Shown here: positions 42,014 through 52,859 of the stretch, piece after piece
Layout: the number at the start of each line of letters is the position of its first letter
Position numbering within the stretch: position 1 is the first letter of the stretch
NCBI GenBank assembly: GCA_033557465.1
Contig: CM066032.1
Coordinates: 1,313,692,191 to 1,313,756,190 of the forward strand
Source: Ichthyophis bannanicus
Lineage: Eukaryota; Chordata; Amphibia; Gymnophiona; Ichthyophiidae
Direction of reading: 5' to 3'
DNA: 64,000 nt
Made by a program: the position numbers and the translations under genes
The notes under the pieces: generated by a model
Seen by the model: the letters and a program-made list of their open reading frames with translations, nothing else
Databases searched by the model: none
What the model was told of the DNA's origin: nothing

Positions 42014-42027
42014 CCACCAGGGGGCAC
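42014..42027 (+). promoter_or_regulatory. CTCF-like motif
   Basis: 'ccaccagggggcac' fits the core CTCF consensus CCASYAGRKGGCRS at every position. It is a single site in sequence without another annotation. Binding is inference from the motif only. Confidence 0.35.
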
Positions 42028-42099
42028 TCTCTCTGGTCCAGGTGCACTGTAAACTCTACTCCAGTTAATTCCAGTAAACTGGTCAATGCCTTAACTGGC

Positions 42100-42955
42100 A
42101 GTTCCAGTACCATAAGACCAACAGTAATGCATTTCAGTGATTTAATACCAATCACTGTTATGCCAACTTTTCATTTAAAGTCCCCAGTGCTGAAGATATC
42201 AGTGTCACACACACTGTATATCCTCCAGCTGCCAGCAGTAGTTCCAAATGGCACAGTTCCCACATCCACCAGGTACTAGAGTCAGGAAGGCAGCACTTTA
42301 AAGCCAGAAAGCCTTTACATGTTCTCCCACCATCCAGCAGCAGTTTCACTTCCAAATCACAGAAGGAGATACTGTTCTATCCACATACCTCCCTCTTCCA
42401 GGCTGTAACAACTTGGCTGCCTCTAATCCAGTCCACTACTTCCAGGCAGCTTCAGCAAACTCCAGCCCTTACTGGGTTTCTGTAATTACACTGCTACTGC
42501 ACTGGGAGAAACAGCTGCCCCTCCCCATCTCCTCGGGGGGGGGGGGGTGTCTGCACACAGCAAGGCAGCAATGGTCATTAGGCTTTATCCCCAAACATGC
42601 TTCAAATGCACATAAAGGAGCAGTCTATAAGCTCATTATCTTGAGGAATATTCCATGCCCAGCTGCTCTCCACCCCCATCCTGGGTTTCTTTCCCAACTA
42701 GCCAAGGGAAAATGAACTCAGCCTTCTCTACTCTGGGGAAACTCCTCACAGCTCCACCCCCTTTCTGCATCACCTGGGGCCTTATCTGTGGCAGGTGCCT
42801 TCCTGTCCCTATTCTAAGGGATTCTGGGATTTGTAGTGTGTTCTATGTGCTTTGTATATCTGACCCTGCCACAGTATGGAATCTTCTAATGCAAGATTTA
42901 ACAGACTCTGAAGATGTGGTATTTCTCACTTGCATTTCCCAATTGAATTCATTTG
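42100..42955. other. No recognisable feature
   Basis: No family motif; a G run at about 42,535. Frames here are short and unsupported. Confidence 0.4.
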
Positions 42956-43246
42956 GCTATTTATTTATTTATTTATTTATTTATTTAGCCATGCTTATAT
43001 ACCGCTTTTCACCGGGTCAAAGCGGTTTACAATAAACAAGGTGGGGGGTACAATGAACAGGGCTTATTTGCATGCACAGGTGGGAGAGAGAGATACCATC
43101 ACTAGGGAGGGAATAGTATTTACATTCTTGACATAGTGTGGGAGTATACTGTAGCATATTTACATTCTTGAATGGTGTGGGAGAGAGACCATCCAAGATA
43201 ACATTCCTGTCTCTTATTTCAGATACATTTGCAGTTCATTTATTTT

Positions 43247-43894
43247 TCAGGCCTTCTCCGCTGTCTCTGCCTTCCTTGTGGAATTTCGTTGAGTACTGTT
43301 CTGTGTTGATCCCAGGTGCTCCCTGAAGAGGAGAGTTTTTATCTGCTTTCTAAATGCAGAGAGGTCCTTGTGGTTATGGACTATGGTTGGGAGTGTGTTC
43401 CAAAGTGAAGGTGCATAATGGTCAAATGCACAGTTACAAGTTTGCAGATTAAATTTTGTTCTGTCATGTGGTACCATGAGTGTATTGTTTGTGGTCTGTC
43501 GTGTTGGTCTTCCAGAGTTCATCCGGGGTAGCAGGGTTTGCAGGTGAGATGGTGGCTGTTGGTGAAGGGCTTTATGTATGAGAACCAGTGTTTTATATTT
43601 TATACGTGCTTCAAGTGGAAGAATGTGAAGATCTCTTAGGAGTGGGGTTATGTGATCATGTTTCTTTACCCTCTCTATGATCCTTGCTGTTGTGTTAAGG
43701 GCAGTCCGTAGTGGATTGATGGTGGTGGCGGTGAGTCCTTGGTAGATCGCATTGCAATAGTCTAAGTGGGATAGTGTCATTGCTTGCATTAACTTTAATG
43801 GAAGTCTTGTGGGTCAATGAGCGGTCTGTGTCTTTGTACCATCTTTGCTTTGTAGAATACTGCTCTTGTGGTTTTTGCAATCTGCTGTTTAAAT
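43247..43894 (-). pseudogene. L2-like ORF2 C-terminal domain
   Basis: Frame 43,247-43,789 reads 'MTLSHLDYCNAIYQGLTATT', 'LNTTARIIERV', 'DHITPLLRDLHILPLEARIK' and 'FDHYAPSLWNTLPTIVHN', the normal series after the L2 RT core. The upstream part to 43,894 ('KQQIAKTTRAVFYKAK') is in another frame and joins directly to the RT half at 49,410 once the L1/Tx1 insertion is ignored. Confidence 0.8.
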
Positions 43895-43911
43895 GAAAGT
43901 GTCTTGTCAAG
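43895..43911 (+). repeat. Left 17-bp target-site duplication of L1/Tx1
   Basis: 'gaaagtgtcttgtcaag' occurs here and, identical, at 49,393-49,409, directly bordering the L1/Tx1 element. Target duplications of this size are typical for L1-type target-primed insertion. Confidence 0.9.
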
Positions 43912-44053
43912 ATGGGGGCGGAGCCTGATGCCGAGCGGGTCAGTCGCTTAACGCGGAGGCTCTGTGAGGATCCGCCGAAAATCCTGAAAAATCTATATTT
44001 TGCAGTGCACCAGAAAATTGAAATATCGGGGAGGTGGAAGGTGCGCCTAAGTG

Positions 44054-44903
44054 ATGGCAGGAACCAAACCGGTGAGGCTTGATTATGCCGGCGCGCTGAA
44101 CAGCAGCGGGAAAAGGTCTAAAACCGAGCCCCTCTCTCCACAAAAAATGGCGTCGGCACGTGAAGGGCCCGAGGCCTTACAGGAGCTCCTTGCGGAGATC
44201 CGTGGAGTGAAGGAGTTGGTCAAAGCCAATGGAGATTCCTTGAACACAGTGCACAAAGAAATCAGCGGGTTGCGCTGCCAGATCGAGGGGCTCTCTCTAC
44301 GGCAAGAGAAAGTCGAGGGTGTTTTATCTGCCCACGGGGCACGGCTGGAAAAGGTGGATAAATTGGAGAGACAGCTTCGGGCATTGCAGAGGGATGCCGA
44401 AGAGAGCAATAATCGAGCCCGGCGCAATAATGTACGGCTGGTCGGCGTCCCGGAGGGAGCGGAAGGTAACGACATGATTGCTTTTGTGGGGAAGCTGATC
44501 CCCCTCGGTGCTTAAACTCACTTTTGCGAAGGAGTTTGAAATAGATCGTGCCCACAGGATCCCGTCACACATTTCAGCACACAGCAAGCAGCCGAGGCCT
44601 ATTATCTTCCGAGTCCTACGATACCCACAGGTAGCCCAGATTATGACTCTGGCCCGCGCTCGGGCGCCTATGGAATTTGAGGGGCACAAACTGAATATCT
44701 ATCCTGACCTAGCTAAAGCCACTGTGGATCGGAGAAAAAGACTCTTGGCATTTAGGCTGCGCCTACAATCGCTGCAAGCACGCTATGGCCTTGTCTATCC
44801 TGCGACGATGCGGGTAACGCTACATAATCAGACCCGATCATTCGATGACCCCAGTGCTCTCCTGGCGTACCTGGAAGATAAGGAGGCAGCGCAGATGCAT
44901 TGA
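44054..44903 (+). pseudogene. L1/Tx1-like ORF1 (RNA-binding protein)
   Basis: ATG at 44,054. The first 120 or so residues include a long heptad-like part ('GLSLRQEKVEGVLSAHGARL', 'DKLERQLRALQ'), a coiled coil as in L1 ORF1 trimers. Then comes 'ARRNNVRLVGVPEG', the first strand of the RRM. A one-base frameshift near 44,500-44,512 moves coding to the second frame: 'FEIDRAHRIPS', 'RPIIFRVLRYPQVAQIM', and the C-terminal domain with 'IYPDLAKATVDRRKRLLAFR'. It ends at 44,903. The protein would bind element RNA and assist reverse transcription. Confidence 0.85.
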
Positions 44904-45389
44904 GGGTGGTTGCTGAACTTTTCAATGTCTCATCAGGTCATTCGGGATACAGCAGTGGCACTACTATTGTACAAGAACTATGTGTAATTGGTTGAATAAT
45001 CTAGTAAAGAAACAATGTAATATGGGTATACCATATTAATGGTTACTGATATTGTGATAGAATATCGAGCTTCTCATGCTCCCTTGTGGAAATAGTAGGG
45101 GAAGGAGGGGTTTTTACCTCTAAAATGTTGGTGCATGCATTTGAATTGATATAGTGATGGCGGGTTCTCCGGGCCTACCCTGCCGGTACGAGCTCACCAG
45201 ATTTGTATATGGGTAGACTCTCTCCTCTAGGGCACACACGCATGAAAAAGTCCACAAGATTGGGAACAGATGTTAGAAGCCATCAGCACTTTACGCACTG
45301 TACTAATGGATCTCCCGTAGATTCTCGCCCTTTCATCAGGAGGGTGATTAGAACTGTTCCCGGGGTGTGTAAGTTTTGTGTGTGTATAA

Positions 45390-48300
45390 ATGGCTTCATA
45401 TAGAGTATTATCTTTGAATGTCAAAGGGATAAACAATCCGGCTAAGTGGAAAAAAATCATTGATTATGCGCGGCATGAAAAGGCTGACATCTTGTTATTG
45501 CAAGAGACGCATCTAAATCAAAAAGAGTCACTATAACTTAGTATAAAGCCCTATGCTCTCGCTGCTTATTCCGCAGCGGTTAAAAAGAGGAATGGCCATT
45601 TTAGTGAGGAAATCCCTTAAGGCTACTATTATACATAGCAGCTCGGATGCCGAGGGACGGTAGACTCGGGCCTCACTTAAGGTGGGGGGACTAGAGCTAG
45701 CCGTGCTATGTTTGTATGCCCCTAATAGGGATAGTCCAGAATTTTTTGCTGCAATAGCCGAAGTAGTGCATATAGATACACTGGCACCACTGATTATAGG
45801 GGGGGATTTCAATCAGGCCTTAGACCCTTTGGTTGATAAGCAACCGCCTCGCTCCTCAACCTCTTCCAGGGGGCAACTAGTGCTTGCCTCCCTGATCAAA
45901 GAGAGGGCTTTGGTAGATATTTGGAGGCTACCCCACCCCTCAGAGCTGGAGTTCACCTTTTTCTCGGCTCCACATAGGTCGCAATCTAGAATTGATTTTT
46001 TCTTAGTATGTAAAGCATTGGTGCCTGGCATAACGGAGACATGCATACACTCAATGCATGTGTCCGATCATGCGGCTATCTCTTTGGTGCTACAAGATGA
46101 TAAGGGGTGTGCTGGTCCCAGGGAGTGGTATTTTGATAGAGCTCTGTTAGACAATGATGAATTCTGCTTAGATGTTAAAGCTGCGATAGGTGAATATTTC
46201 CACTTTAATTCTCCTATGTCTACTTCGGGTTGGGCCTGGTGGGAGGGATTTAAAGCCACGGTGCGAGCCACTATAACCAGCTTTAGTATTCGCCTGGCGA
46301 AATCGCAAAAACAACAGCTGGTAGTCCTTGAGCAACAAATTAAGGCTGGGGAGCATGTCTTAACTCAGCGATCAGACCCCTGTATCTTGTTAAGGCTTCA
46401 GCGGTTACAATTTCAATATAATGGGATCCTAGCTACTGAAGTCTCTCGAAGTATTAAAGCACAACAAGGGGTCTATTACCGGGAAGGTCATAAAGCTGGT
46501 AGGCTGTTGGCCAACGCGTTAAAGGGGGCCCAGGAAGCCAAGAGGGTAGCTTTCCTACGTGACCCGCAAGGGCAGGGTATCGTGGTTAAAGATGCGGGGA
46601 TCGCGGACATATTTAGAGAGTTTTATACCCAACTGTATGAATCAGAGCGGGCCTTTTCTCAGGATGAATTCGATCTTTTGGTTTCTGATGTACAGCGGCC
46701 GGTCTTAAGTGAAGAAGATAAGGTGGAGCTTGATAGGCCCTTTTCCATAGAAGAGATTAATCAGGCGATTGCTATGATGGCCTCCGGCAAAGCAGCGGGC
46801 CCTGACGGCCTTCCAGCCAAATTTTTTAAGGCCTTTGCGAAGGAGTTAGTCCCCTATCTATCTCAATATTATAATATGCTGGTAGAGGCAAATTCGCAGG
46901 TTGGCGAGTTCGCTACGGCGAACGTGGTAGTGTTTGAAAAGGTCGGGAGAGATCCGCAGCTGGTGGCTAATTATCGCCCTATCTCCCTTCTCAATGTGGA
47001 TTATAAGATTTATGCGACAGTGTTGTCCGCCCGATTGTCAGAGAAGTTGCCCTCATTAATTCATCCAGATCAGTGTGGCTTTACTGTGGGTAGATCGACC
47101 GCGGATAATGCACGAACTTTCTGTCATATTCTAGCGGGCTCTGAGAGCATGACTGCACCTCTAGTCGGTCTTTCCCTTGATGCCGAAAAGGCTTTTGATC
47201 GGTTAGAATGGCCCTTTTTGTTTGCGGTTCTCAAGTGGTTCGGTTTTGGGACCGGCTTCTTGCGCTCCCTGGAGGTTATGTATACCCAGCCCACAGCGTA
47301 TATTTGTGTGAATGGCACCAAGTCCCGGTCGCTTGAATTAAAACAGGGAACACGGCAGGGCTGTCCCCTTTCTCCCATGCTTTTTAATCTCGCGTTGGAA
47401 CTTTTAACCCTCATTATTAGGCAGTCTCCGGAGATCCGCGGGGCAGTGATTGCGGGACTAGAAATCAAATTGTCCGCATATGCTGACGATCTCCTCTTAT
47501 TCGTCTCCCCTGAGTCAGTCCCTAAGGTGTTAGCGCATATAGATCGCTACTCGGCACTTTCGGGTTACAAAATTAACTGGACGAAATTGGTTGCTTTCCC
47601 CTTAAATTGCTGGGTACATCAGGGGGACTTGAGTCGCTTCCCGTTTATCTGGGAATCTTCCATGGTGAAATATCTGGGAGTCCATTATTGTTATCCCTTT
47701 GAGAAAACGGTCAGTTTTAATGCGACAGAGCTTGTGGCAACTGTCTGGCGAATGCTTAGCAAATGGTCCCCTCTAGTGTTATCCTGGTGGGGGCGGCTGG
47801 AGACTATAAAAATGGTGATAGTTCCTAAGGTTAACTACATCTTAGAGATGATACCCTGTCTATTACCAGTTCAATCCTATCAGCAGATCGAAGGTATTTT
47901 GAGCCGGTTCCTCTGGAAAGAGAAAACACTGAGAATAGCGCGACGGAAGCTTAAGGGTAGTCGAGAGGAAGGTGGTGTTCGATTTCCCAATTTTCTTTCC
48001 TATCATAGAGTCTTTTTGCTAAAACAGGGGTCGAGGTGGTTAGAGGGTCGAACGGCCAGGCGTCCTGTCTGGGTGGAAATCGAGGAGAATTTACTAGCCC
48101 CGATCCCACTGCAATATCTCCCGGGCATGCAGTGGACGCAAAGTGCACAGTGCCCATGTATAATTACCGATACTCTCCAAGCCTTCTGGGCCCTCATTCG
48201 CGCATGCGGTCCTGATCAGTGTTCTTTAATCCGGCTTCCAATATGGTACAATCCTTTGCTTAAAATTCAGAACAAAATCATAGCATGGAAACCTTGGTAC

Positions 48301-49030
48301 TCGAGAGGTGTTTGGACTGTCAATCAGCTTTTTAAAGCAAATAAATGGAAGGATTTTAGGGAATTACAGCACGAATTTGGCCTCCCCCAGAAATTATACT
48401 TCCAGTGGCTGCAGCTCCGGCATTGCATTGAAAACTCTCAGGTTGAATATAAACATGGGATGGGACAGAGTGGGGTGGTAGAGGTTGCTCAAGAGATTAC
48501 ACAAGCTATGGGTGTGGCCTCTCTCTTTTATAAGAGGCTGTCTCAGACTCGTGATTTGCAAAGCTGGAAAATTCAGAAAGTGTGGGAGCGGGATACAGGG
48601 GTCAAGCTCTCTGTGCAGCAGCGGAGGAAGTTTTGGAGCAAGCAAGTGAGAGTCTCGAAATCGGCCTCCATAACTCACTCTCTTTTTCTTTGTGCACCAA
48701 TGCTACTACACACCTGCTAGGGTTGCGAAATGGGACAGAGATGCCAGTAAGCTGTGCTGGACCTGTGGTGGTGCCACTGGCACCTTTGTACACATAGTAT
48801 ATGATTGTCCTGGGATACAAACCTTCTGGGTGCAGGTTTGGGTGCAGGTACAGCTTATCCTTAAGTTTGAGGAGCCTTTGACCTGGCAGGTTATTGGTTA
48901 CAGATCGGCGGCGCAACTTCCCTCCCTCTCTAAGGAGGGTCGTTTCCTGCTGGATTTCCTGTTGAGGCTGGCCATACATCTGATTGTTCGCAACTGGAAA
49001 TGTACAGCTAACCTCAGTGTGCAGGAATAG
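45390..49030 (+). pseudogene. L1/Tx1-like ORF2 (endonuclease-RT), nearly intact
   Basis: ATG at 45,390: 'SLNVKGINNPAKWKKIIDYA' and 'ILLLQETHL' open the endonuclease. TAA at 45,534, a frameshift near 45,585 ('RGMAILVRKSL' follows) and TAG at 45,661 interrupt it. From 45,682 a frame of 1,012 codons (GTG-started, so not a true start) holds 'IIGGDFNQAL', 'VSDHAAISL', the RT with 'ASGKAAGPDGLPAKFFKAF', 'VANYRPISLLNVDYKIYATV', 'GLSLDAEKAFDRLEWPFLF', 'GTRQGCPLSPMLFNLALELL' and YADD (residues 600-603, 47,479-47,490). A frameshift near 48,690 leads to the last frame, with 'CWTCGGATGTFVHIVYDCP', the C-terminal zinc-type motif. Confidence 0.9.
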
Positions 49031-49392
49031 TGGAATCACGTTTGCTTATACAGTAAATATGAGCAAATGTCTCGGAAGGCCTTGCCACCCTCCAAAAATG
49101 GCGGCCTTAAGTGGAAAATGTTAAATGATTTTATAGGCCGGGCCAAAATATGACGGGGGATAGATCCTTTTGGATATGCTTTGTTTCTGACTTTGTTTAC
49201 TGAAGGCAAGATATGTGGTACAACGGCTTAGAATGCCTGTTTCTCTTAATGCGTGTGCCAGGACCTAGAGGAGAGGGGTGGGGGGGGGTTGGGGGGGGTT
49301 TATGTGCTGTTTTCTTTGGTTTTGTTAAGGTTGATGTGTTGTCGTGTTATATGTTGGAAAAGGAAAATAAAACTATTAAAAAAAAGAAAAAA

Positions 49393-49409
49393 GAAAGTGT
49401 CTTGTCAAG
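49393..49409 (+). repeat. Right 17-bp target-site duplication of L1/Tx1
   Basis: Identical to 43,895-43,911 and located directly after the A-rich tail. Reading across both halves of the L2-like host restores one continuous L2-type segment. Confidence 0.9.
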
Positions 49410-49835
49410 GATGATTCCCAGATATTTTATTTGAGGTTGAACTTTTATTTTAGTTGTGCCTAGGGTGAGAAATGGTGGAGGAGCAAAGGATAGATCCTTG
49501 GTAACAAACAACGCTTCTGTTTTTTTAAGGTTTATGGTGAGATTGTTTTCTTGTAGCCATCTGGAGACATCATTAAAGCAGTCCATTAGCTTGGGGTTTG
49601 TCAGATTGGTAGTTGTGATGGGTCCATACAGCATGATGTCATCCGCATACAGGTGATAGTTGATATTGTTGGACCGCATTATTGCACAGAGGGGTTGAAG
49701 ATAGATGTTGAAGAGAGTGGCGGAGAGCGAGTATCCTTGGGGTATTCCTTGAGTTTGCTTAAAGGGTGGGGAGGTAGTAGAGCTGGTTCGAATGAGTTGA
49801 TATCTGTTGGTCAAGTATGATCGGAACCATTGCAA
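49410..49835 (-). pseudogene. L2-like RT catalytic part
   Basis: Contains 'MQWFRSYLTNRYQLIRTSST', 'GIPQGYSLSATLFNIYLQPL', 'NYHLYADDIMLYGP' with intact YADD and 'IKYLGIILDKTLSF'. The end of this frame runs into the L1/Tx1 poly(A) and is then an artefact ('FFFF'). Confidence 0.8.
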
Positions 49836-50193
49836 TACTTTGTCTTGTATGCCAATCTCTTGTAGTCTGTATAGGAGGATGTCATGTGCAACTGTGTCAA
49901 ATGCCGCAAAAATATCCAGGAAGATGAGCGCATAGCCAGCCTGTTTGGCCTGAATCCCTTTGGTGAGAGTGTTTAAGAGAGGACCATAAGGGTTTCGACG
50001 CCATGAGAAGGGCGGAATCCATGTTGCTGCAGATCGAGTGTGTTGTTGTTTTCTAGGTGTTCTTGCAGTTGTTGTTGGACTATTTTCTCGATTATCTTCA
50101 CGGTGAATGGTAGGCTCGCTATTGGTCTGAATGATGTGGGATCAAATGGGTCGAGTTCTGGTTTCTTGAGGGCTGGTCGTATGGTGGAAGTTT

Positions 50194-50520
50194 TTAGGTT
50201 GTGGGCATTTTACCTTGCTCGAATGAAACATTGACTATGTTTGCTAGTGCAGTACTCAGTTCCTGTTTTGATTTTTTTATCCACTCTACCGGGCAAAGAT
50301 CAAGCGGGGAGGTTGTGGTGTTTAGTCCTGCTATGGTGGTTTCAATTCTTTCTTTAGAGATTGTCGCAAATGTTCCCCAGTCAATGTTTGTGGTAGCAGT
50401 GGGGGCATTTTGTGTTGGTATGGTACGTGGGCTGAGTTGTTGTTGAAGCTGCTTATACTGTGCTGCCAGTTGCTGTGATAGTAGGTCTGGGAGTTGGCTC
50501 ACAGAGTTTGGGGTTTTCAT
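50194..50520 (-). pseudogene. L2-like ORF2 segment before RT
   Basis: A 108-codon frame with 'IDWGTFATISKERIETTIAG' and 'TTTSPLDLCPVEWIKKSKQE', parallel to 'SYLDPCPVDWIKKTFSILS' of the L2-like copy at 20.4-23.3 kb. This segment lies between endonuclease and RT in L2-type ORF2. Region 49,836-50,193 between the two frames has the RT start in shifted frames. Confidence 0.75.
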
Positions 50521-50700
50521 TGGTCTCTTGACAATATCAAACAGTTTGCATGGTCTGTTGATTTATGACATGATAATCTTCTTGTGATATGCTCTCCTTG
50601 CATTATCTGTTTCAATGCGGTATTTATCAAGCTCGCTCATGTAGTTTACTCTGTTTCATTCCTCGATTTTCTCCATCTTCTCTCAATTCGTCTAAGCTGT

Positions 50701-50780
50701 TGTAGTTGTTGTTATGGAAGGACAGACTAGATAGGCCATGTGGTCTTTTTCTGTCATCATGTTTCTATGTTTCTATGTTT
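50701..50780 (+). mobile_element. Short CR1-like 3' tail insertion
   Basis: An insertion of only about 80 bp inside the L2-like LINE: 'ggacagactagataggccat', 'gtggtctttttctgtcatc' and the tail (TTTCTATG)n. It is bordered by 'ctaagctgt' on both sides (50,692-50,700 and 50,781-50,789). The body and octamer tail resemble the 3' end of another CR1-type family, so this is an extremely 5'-truncated LINE insertion. Confidence 0.6.
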
Positions 50781-50944
50781 CTAAGCTGTGTCTTCAGTTT
50801 CCTTAGGGTGGGTGTATACCAGCGTGCCATTATTGGTCTGTTTCCTCTGTGGGTTGATGTTGCTTCAGCTGCTGATGTAATTTCAGCATTCCAGTTGTTA
50901 GTTAGGTCTTCTATTTCATTTGATTCAGACTGTATGTTTGGGAG

Positions 50945-51640
50945 ATTGAATGTTAGGAATCATAAGGAAAGGAATGGAGAATAAAACAAAAGATATTATA
51001 ATGCCTCTGTATTGCTCATGGTGCACATTGAATATCATGTGCAATTCTGGTCACCATATCTTAAGAAGAATATAGCAGAATTGGAAAAGGTAGAGACAAG
51101 AACAATCAAAATGGTAAAGGGGATGACAGGATATCCCTATGAGGAAAGGCTTAAAAGGTTAAGGCTCTTCAACTTGGAAAAGAGATGGCTGGGAGGAGAT
51201 ACGATAGAAGTCTATAAAATAATGAGTGGAGTGGAAAGGGTAAATGTAGATCAGTTGTTATTTCTTCAAAAAGTAGAAAGACTAGGGGATATGCAATGAA
51301 GCTACAATGTAGCACATTTAAGACAAATCAGAGAAAATATTTTTTCACTCGACGCATAATCAAACTCTGGACTTCATTACCAGAGGATGTAGTAAAAACT
51401 GTTAGTGTTGCTGGATTTAAAAGAAGTTTGGACAAGTTCCTGGAGGAAAAGTCCATAAACCATTATTAAGGAGGATTGGGAAATCCACTGCTTACCCATT
51501 AGACAAGCAGCATGGAATCTATATACCTTTTGGGAACCTTGCAGGTACTTTTGACCTGGACTACCCACTGTTGGAAACAGGATACTGGGCTTGATGGACC
51601 TTTGGTCTGACCCAATATGGCACATCTTATGTTTTAATGA
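50945..51640 (+). mobile_element. CR1 LINE 3' part (copy 4)
   Basis: 5'-truncated and divergent. 51,012-51,299 gives '[20 protein letters not shown]' and 'ERLKRLRLFNLEKRWLGGDT'. Past the frameshift near 51,290, 'FFTRRIIKLW', 'AGFKRSLDKFLEEKSINHY' (in plus frames up to 51,468) and the 3' UTR ending 'catcttatgtttta' follow. It lies at the outer (5') edge of the L2-like LINE. Confidence 0.8.
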
Positions 51641-52329
51641 AGAATTAGTGCATGTGAATTCTTTTATTTTGTAGTGCAAAGTGTAAAGCAAAAAGGGAAG
51701 AGAGAAAACAAAAACAACCAGGGATTCAATGGCAGTCCAAACATCCTTCAGTCCAGCTTCTAAATAGAAAAAAAAGTAGGCAAGGAAGGCCTCCTAGTAA
51801 CATAAAAGAGGAAAGCAAGAAAAAAGAAAAGCACAGGCTGGCAAAACGTAGCAGGTCTGCATTTGCTTATGAAAAGTCCTGGCTGAAGCCACATAGATAG
51901 ATAGTCACCATCTCAAAGCTTTAACAACAGTGTTGGAAGTTATGGGGGAAGAAAGCCCTTCCAAACTTACCTAGGTTTGGGCTGGGCACCCTGAGTGTTC
52001 TTAAATTAAACTGATGGAAAAACTACCTACAGAAATGCTGAGGCTTCCTAGTTCTGCAGTTCCGGAGCATGGCAAGGGAGACCCATTCCCCTTCTTTGCA
52101 GTCTCCCTGCTCAGCAGCTGCTTGGAAGCAAGCAGACACTGTCCTGCCTACAAGCTCAAAAAACCATAATTCTGAAGACTTCTGCAATAAAGGCAAACAG
52201 TTTGGTATAGTGCGTAGTAATGTTTCCTTAACATTCACTCCAGGGCTTCCAAACCAGGTAAGAAGGAACATGCTTGATTTCCTTTCTTAACAAAGGTCTT
52301 CCTTATTTCATTTTTAGTGTTATCAAGTC
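51641..52329. other. No recognisable feature
   Basis: A-rich then mixed sequence; nothing supported. Confidence 0.4.
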
Positions 52330-52500
52330 AGGGCTGATTCAGAGTATTTTTGGCAATGTATCACCAGACCTTTACTTCTGAGGCAATGGAGGGTAAAGTG
52401 ATTTGCCCAGGGTCACAAGGAGTGCTAGTGGGAATTGGACCTTTAATCTTCTGGGTACTAGGCAGCTGTTCTAACCACTAGGCTACTCCTCTGCTTCCTT
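52330..52500 (-). mobile_element. tRNA-derived SINE, partial
   Basis: On the minus strand it begins near 52,497 with 'gaggagtagcctagtggtta' (A box), continues to 'aggtccaattcccac' (B box) and 'ccttgtgaccctgggcaaat'. The tail is missing or decayed. It is related to the SINE at 17,037-17,325. Confidence 0.6.
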
Positions 52501-52859
52501 ATGATACACACAGATTCAGTAGGGGAGGCTGATTCTGCCCTTATCCCCCTCTCTGCAAAGTAAACACAGTAACATGACAGGCTTCTGCACTCTGTAGGTA
52601 CCAACCAGCTCCATGCAGCTTGCACAGTCCTGAGGAAAATACCAAAGCTGGCCCATTCAAGGTCCATAGCTTCCTCCAAATTCTCTGGTTCTATGGGTTT
52701 TCCTGAAATTTCAATTTCCATCTGTTCCTCTGATGGAATCATGGCAGACAGGCTGGGAGAAGGCAAGTTCCCTGGCCCTAGATCTCTCCCTTCCTAGGCT
52801 GAAGGCTGTATCGTATATGCTCCCAGGGAAAGAACCCAGCTAACCACCTCTCCTGGTCT

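Larger units (their letters stand above)
43912..49392 (+). mobile_element. Full-length L1/Tx1-like LINE
   Basis: 5.48 kb from 'atgggggcggagcctgat' to a 3' AATAAA and A-rich tail at 49,360-49,392, bordered by perfect 17-bp target duplications. It has a short 5' UTR (about 140 bp), ORF1 with coiled coil and RRM, a spacer, ORF2 with endonuclease, RT and C-terminal zinc motif, and a 3' UTR. Disabling changes are few: one frameshift in ORF1, two stops and a frameshift in the endonuclease, one frameshift near the ORF2 end. It inserted into the L2-like LINE of opposite orientation. Confidence 0.92.
42956..50943 (-). mobile_element. L2-like LINE split by nested insertions (copy 4)
   Basis: Minus-strand L2-like LINE whose two halves are 49,410-50,943 (RT) and 42,956-43,894 (C-terminal domain and 3' end), separated by an L1/Tx1 insertion. 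Joined in order they give RT, C-terminal blocks and the 3' end with 'gtaaaccgctttgacc' and (TAAA)n at 42,958-42,990. A small CR1-like tail fragment sits at 50,701-50,780, and a CR1 copy adjoins the 5' side. The endonuclease half is missing. It is similar in arrangement to the AT-rich L2-like at 20.4 kb, but from a different subfamily. Confidence 0.8.
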
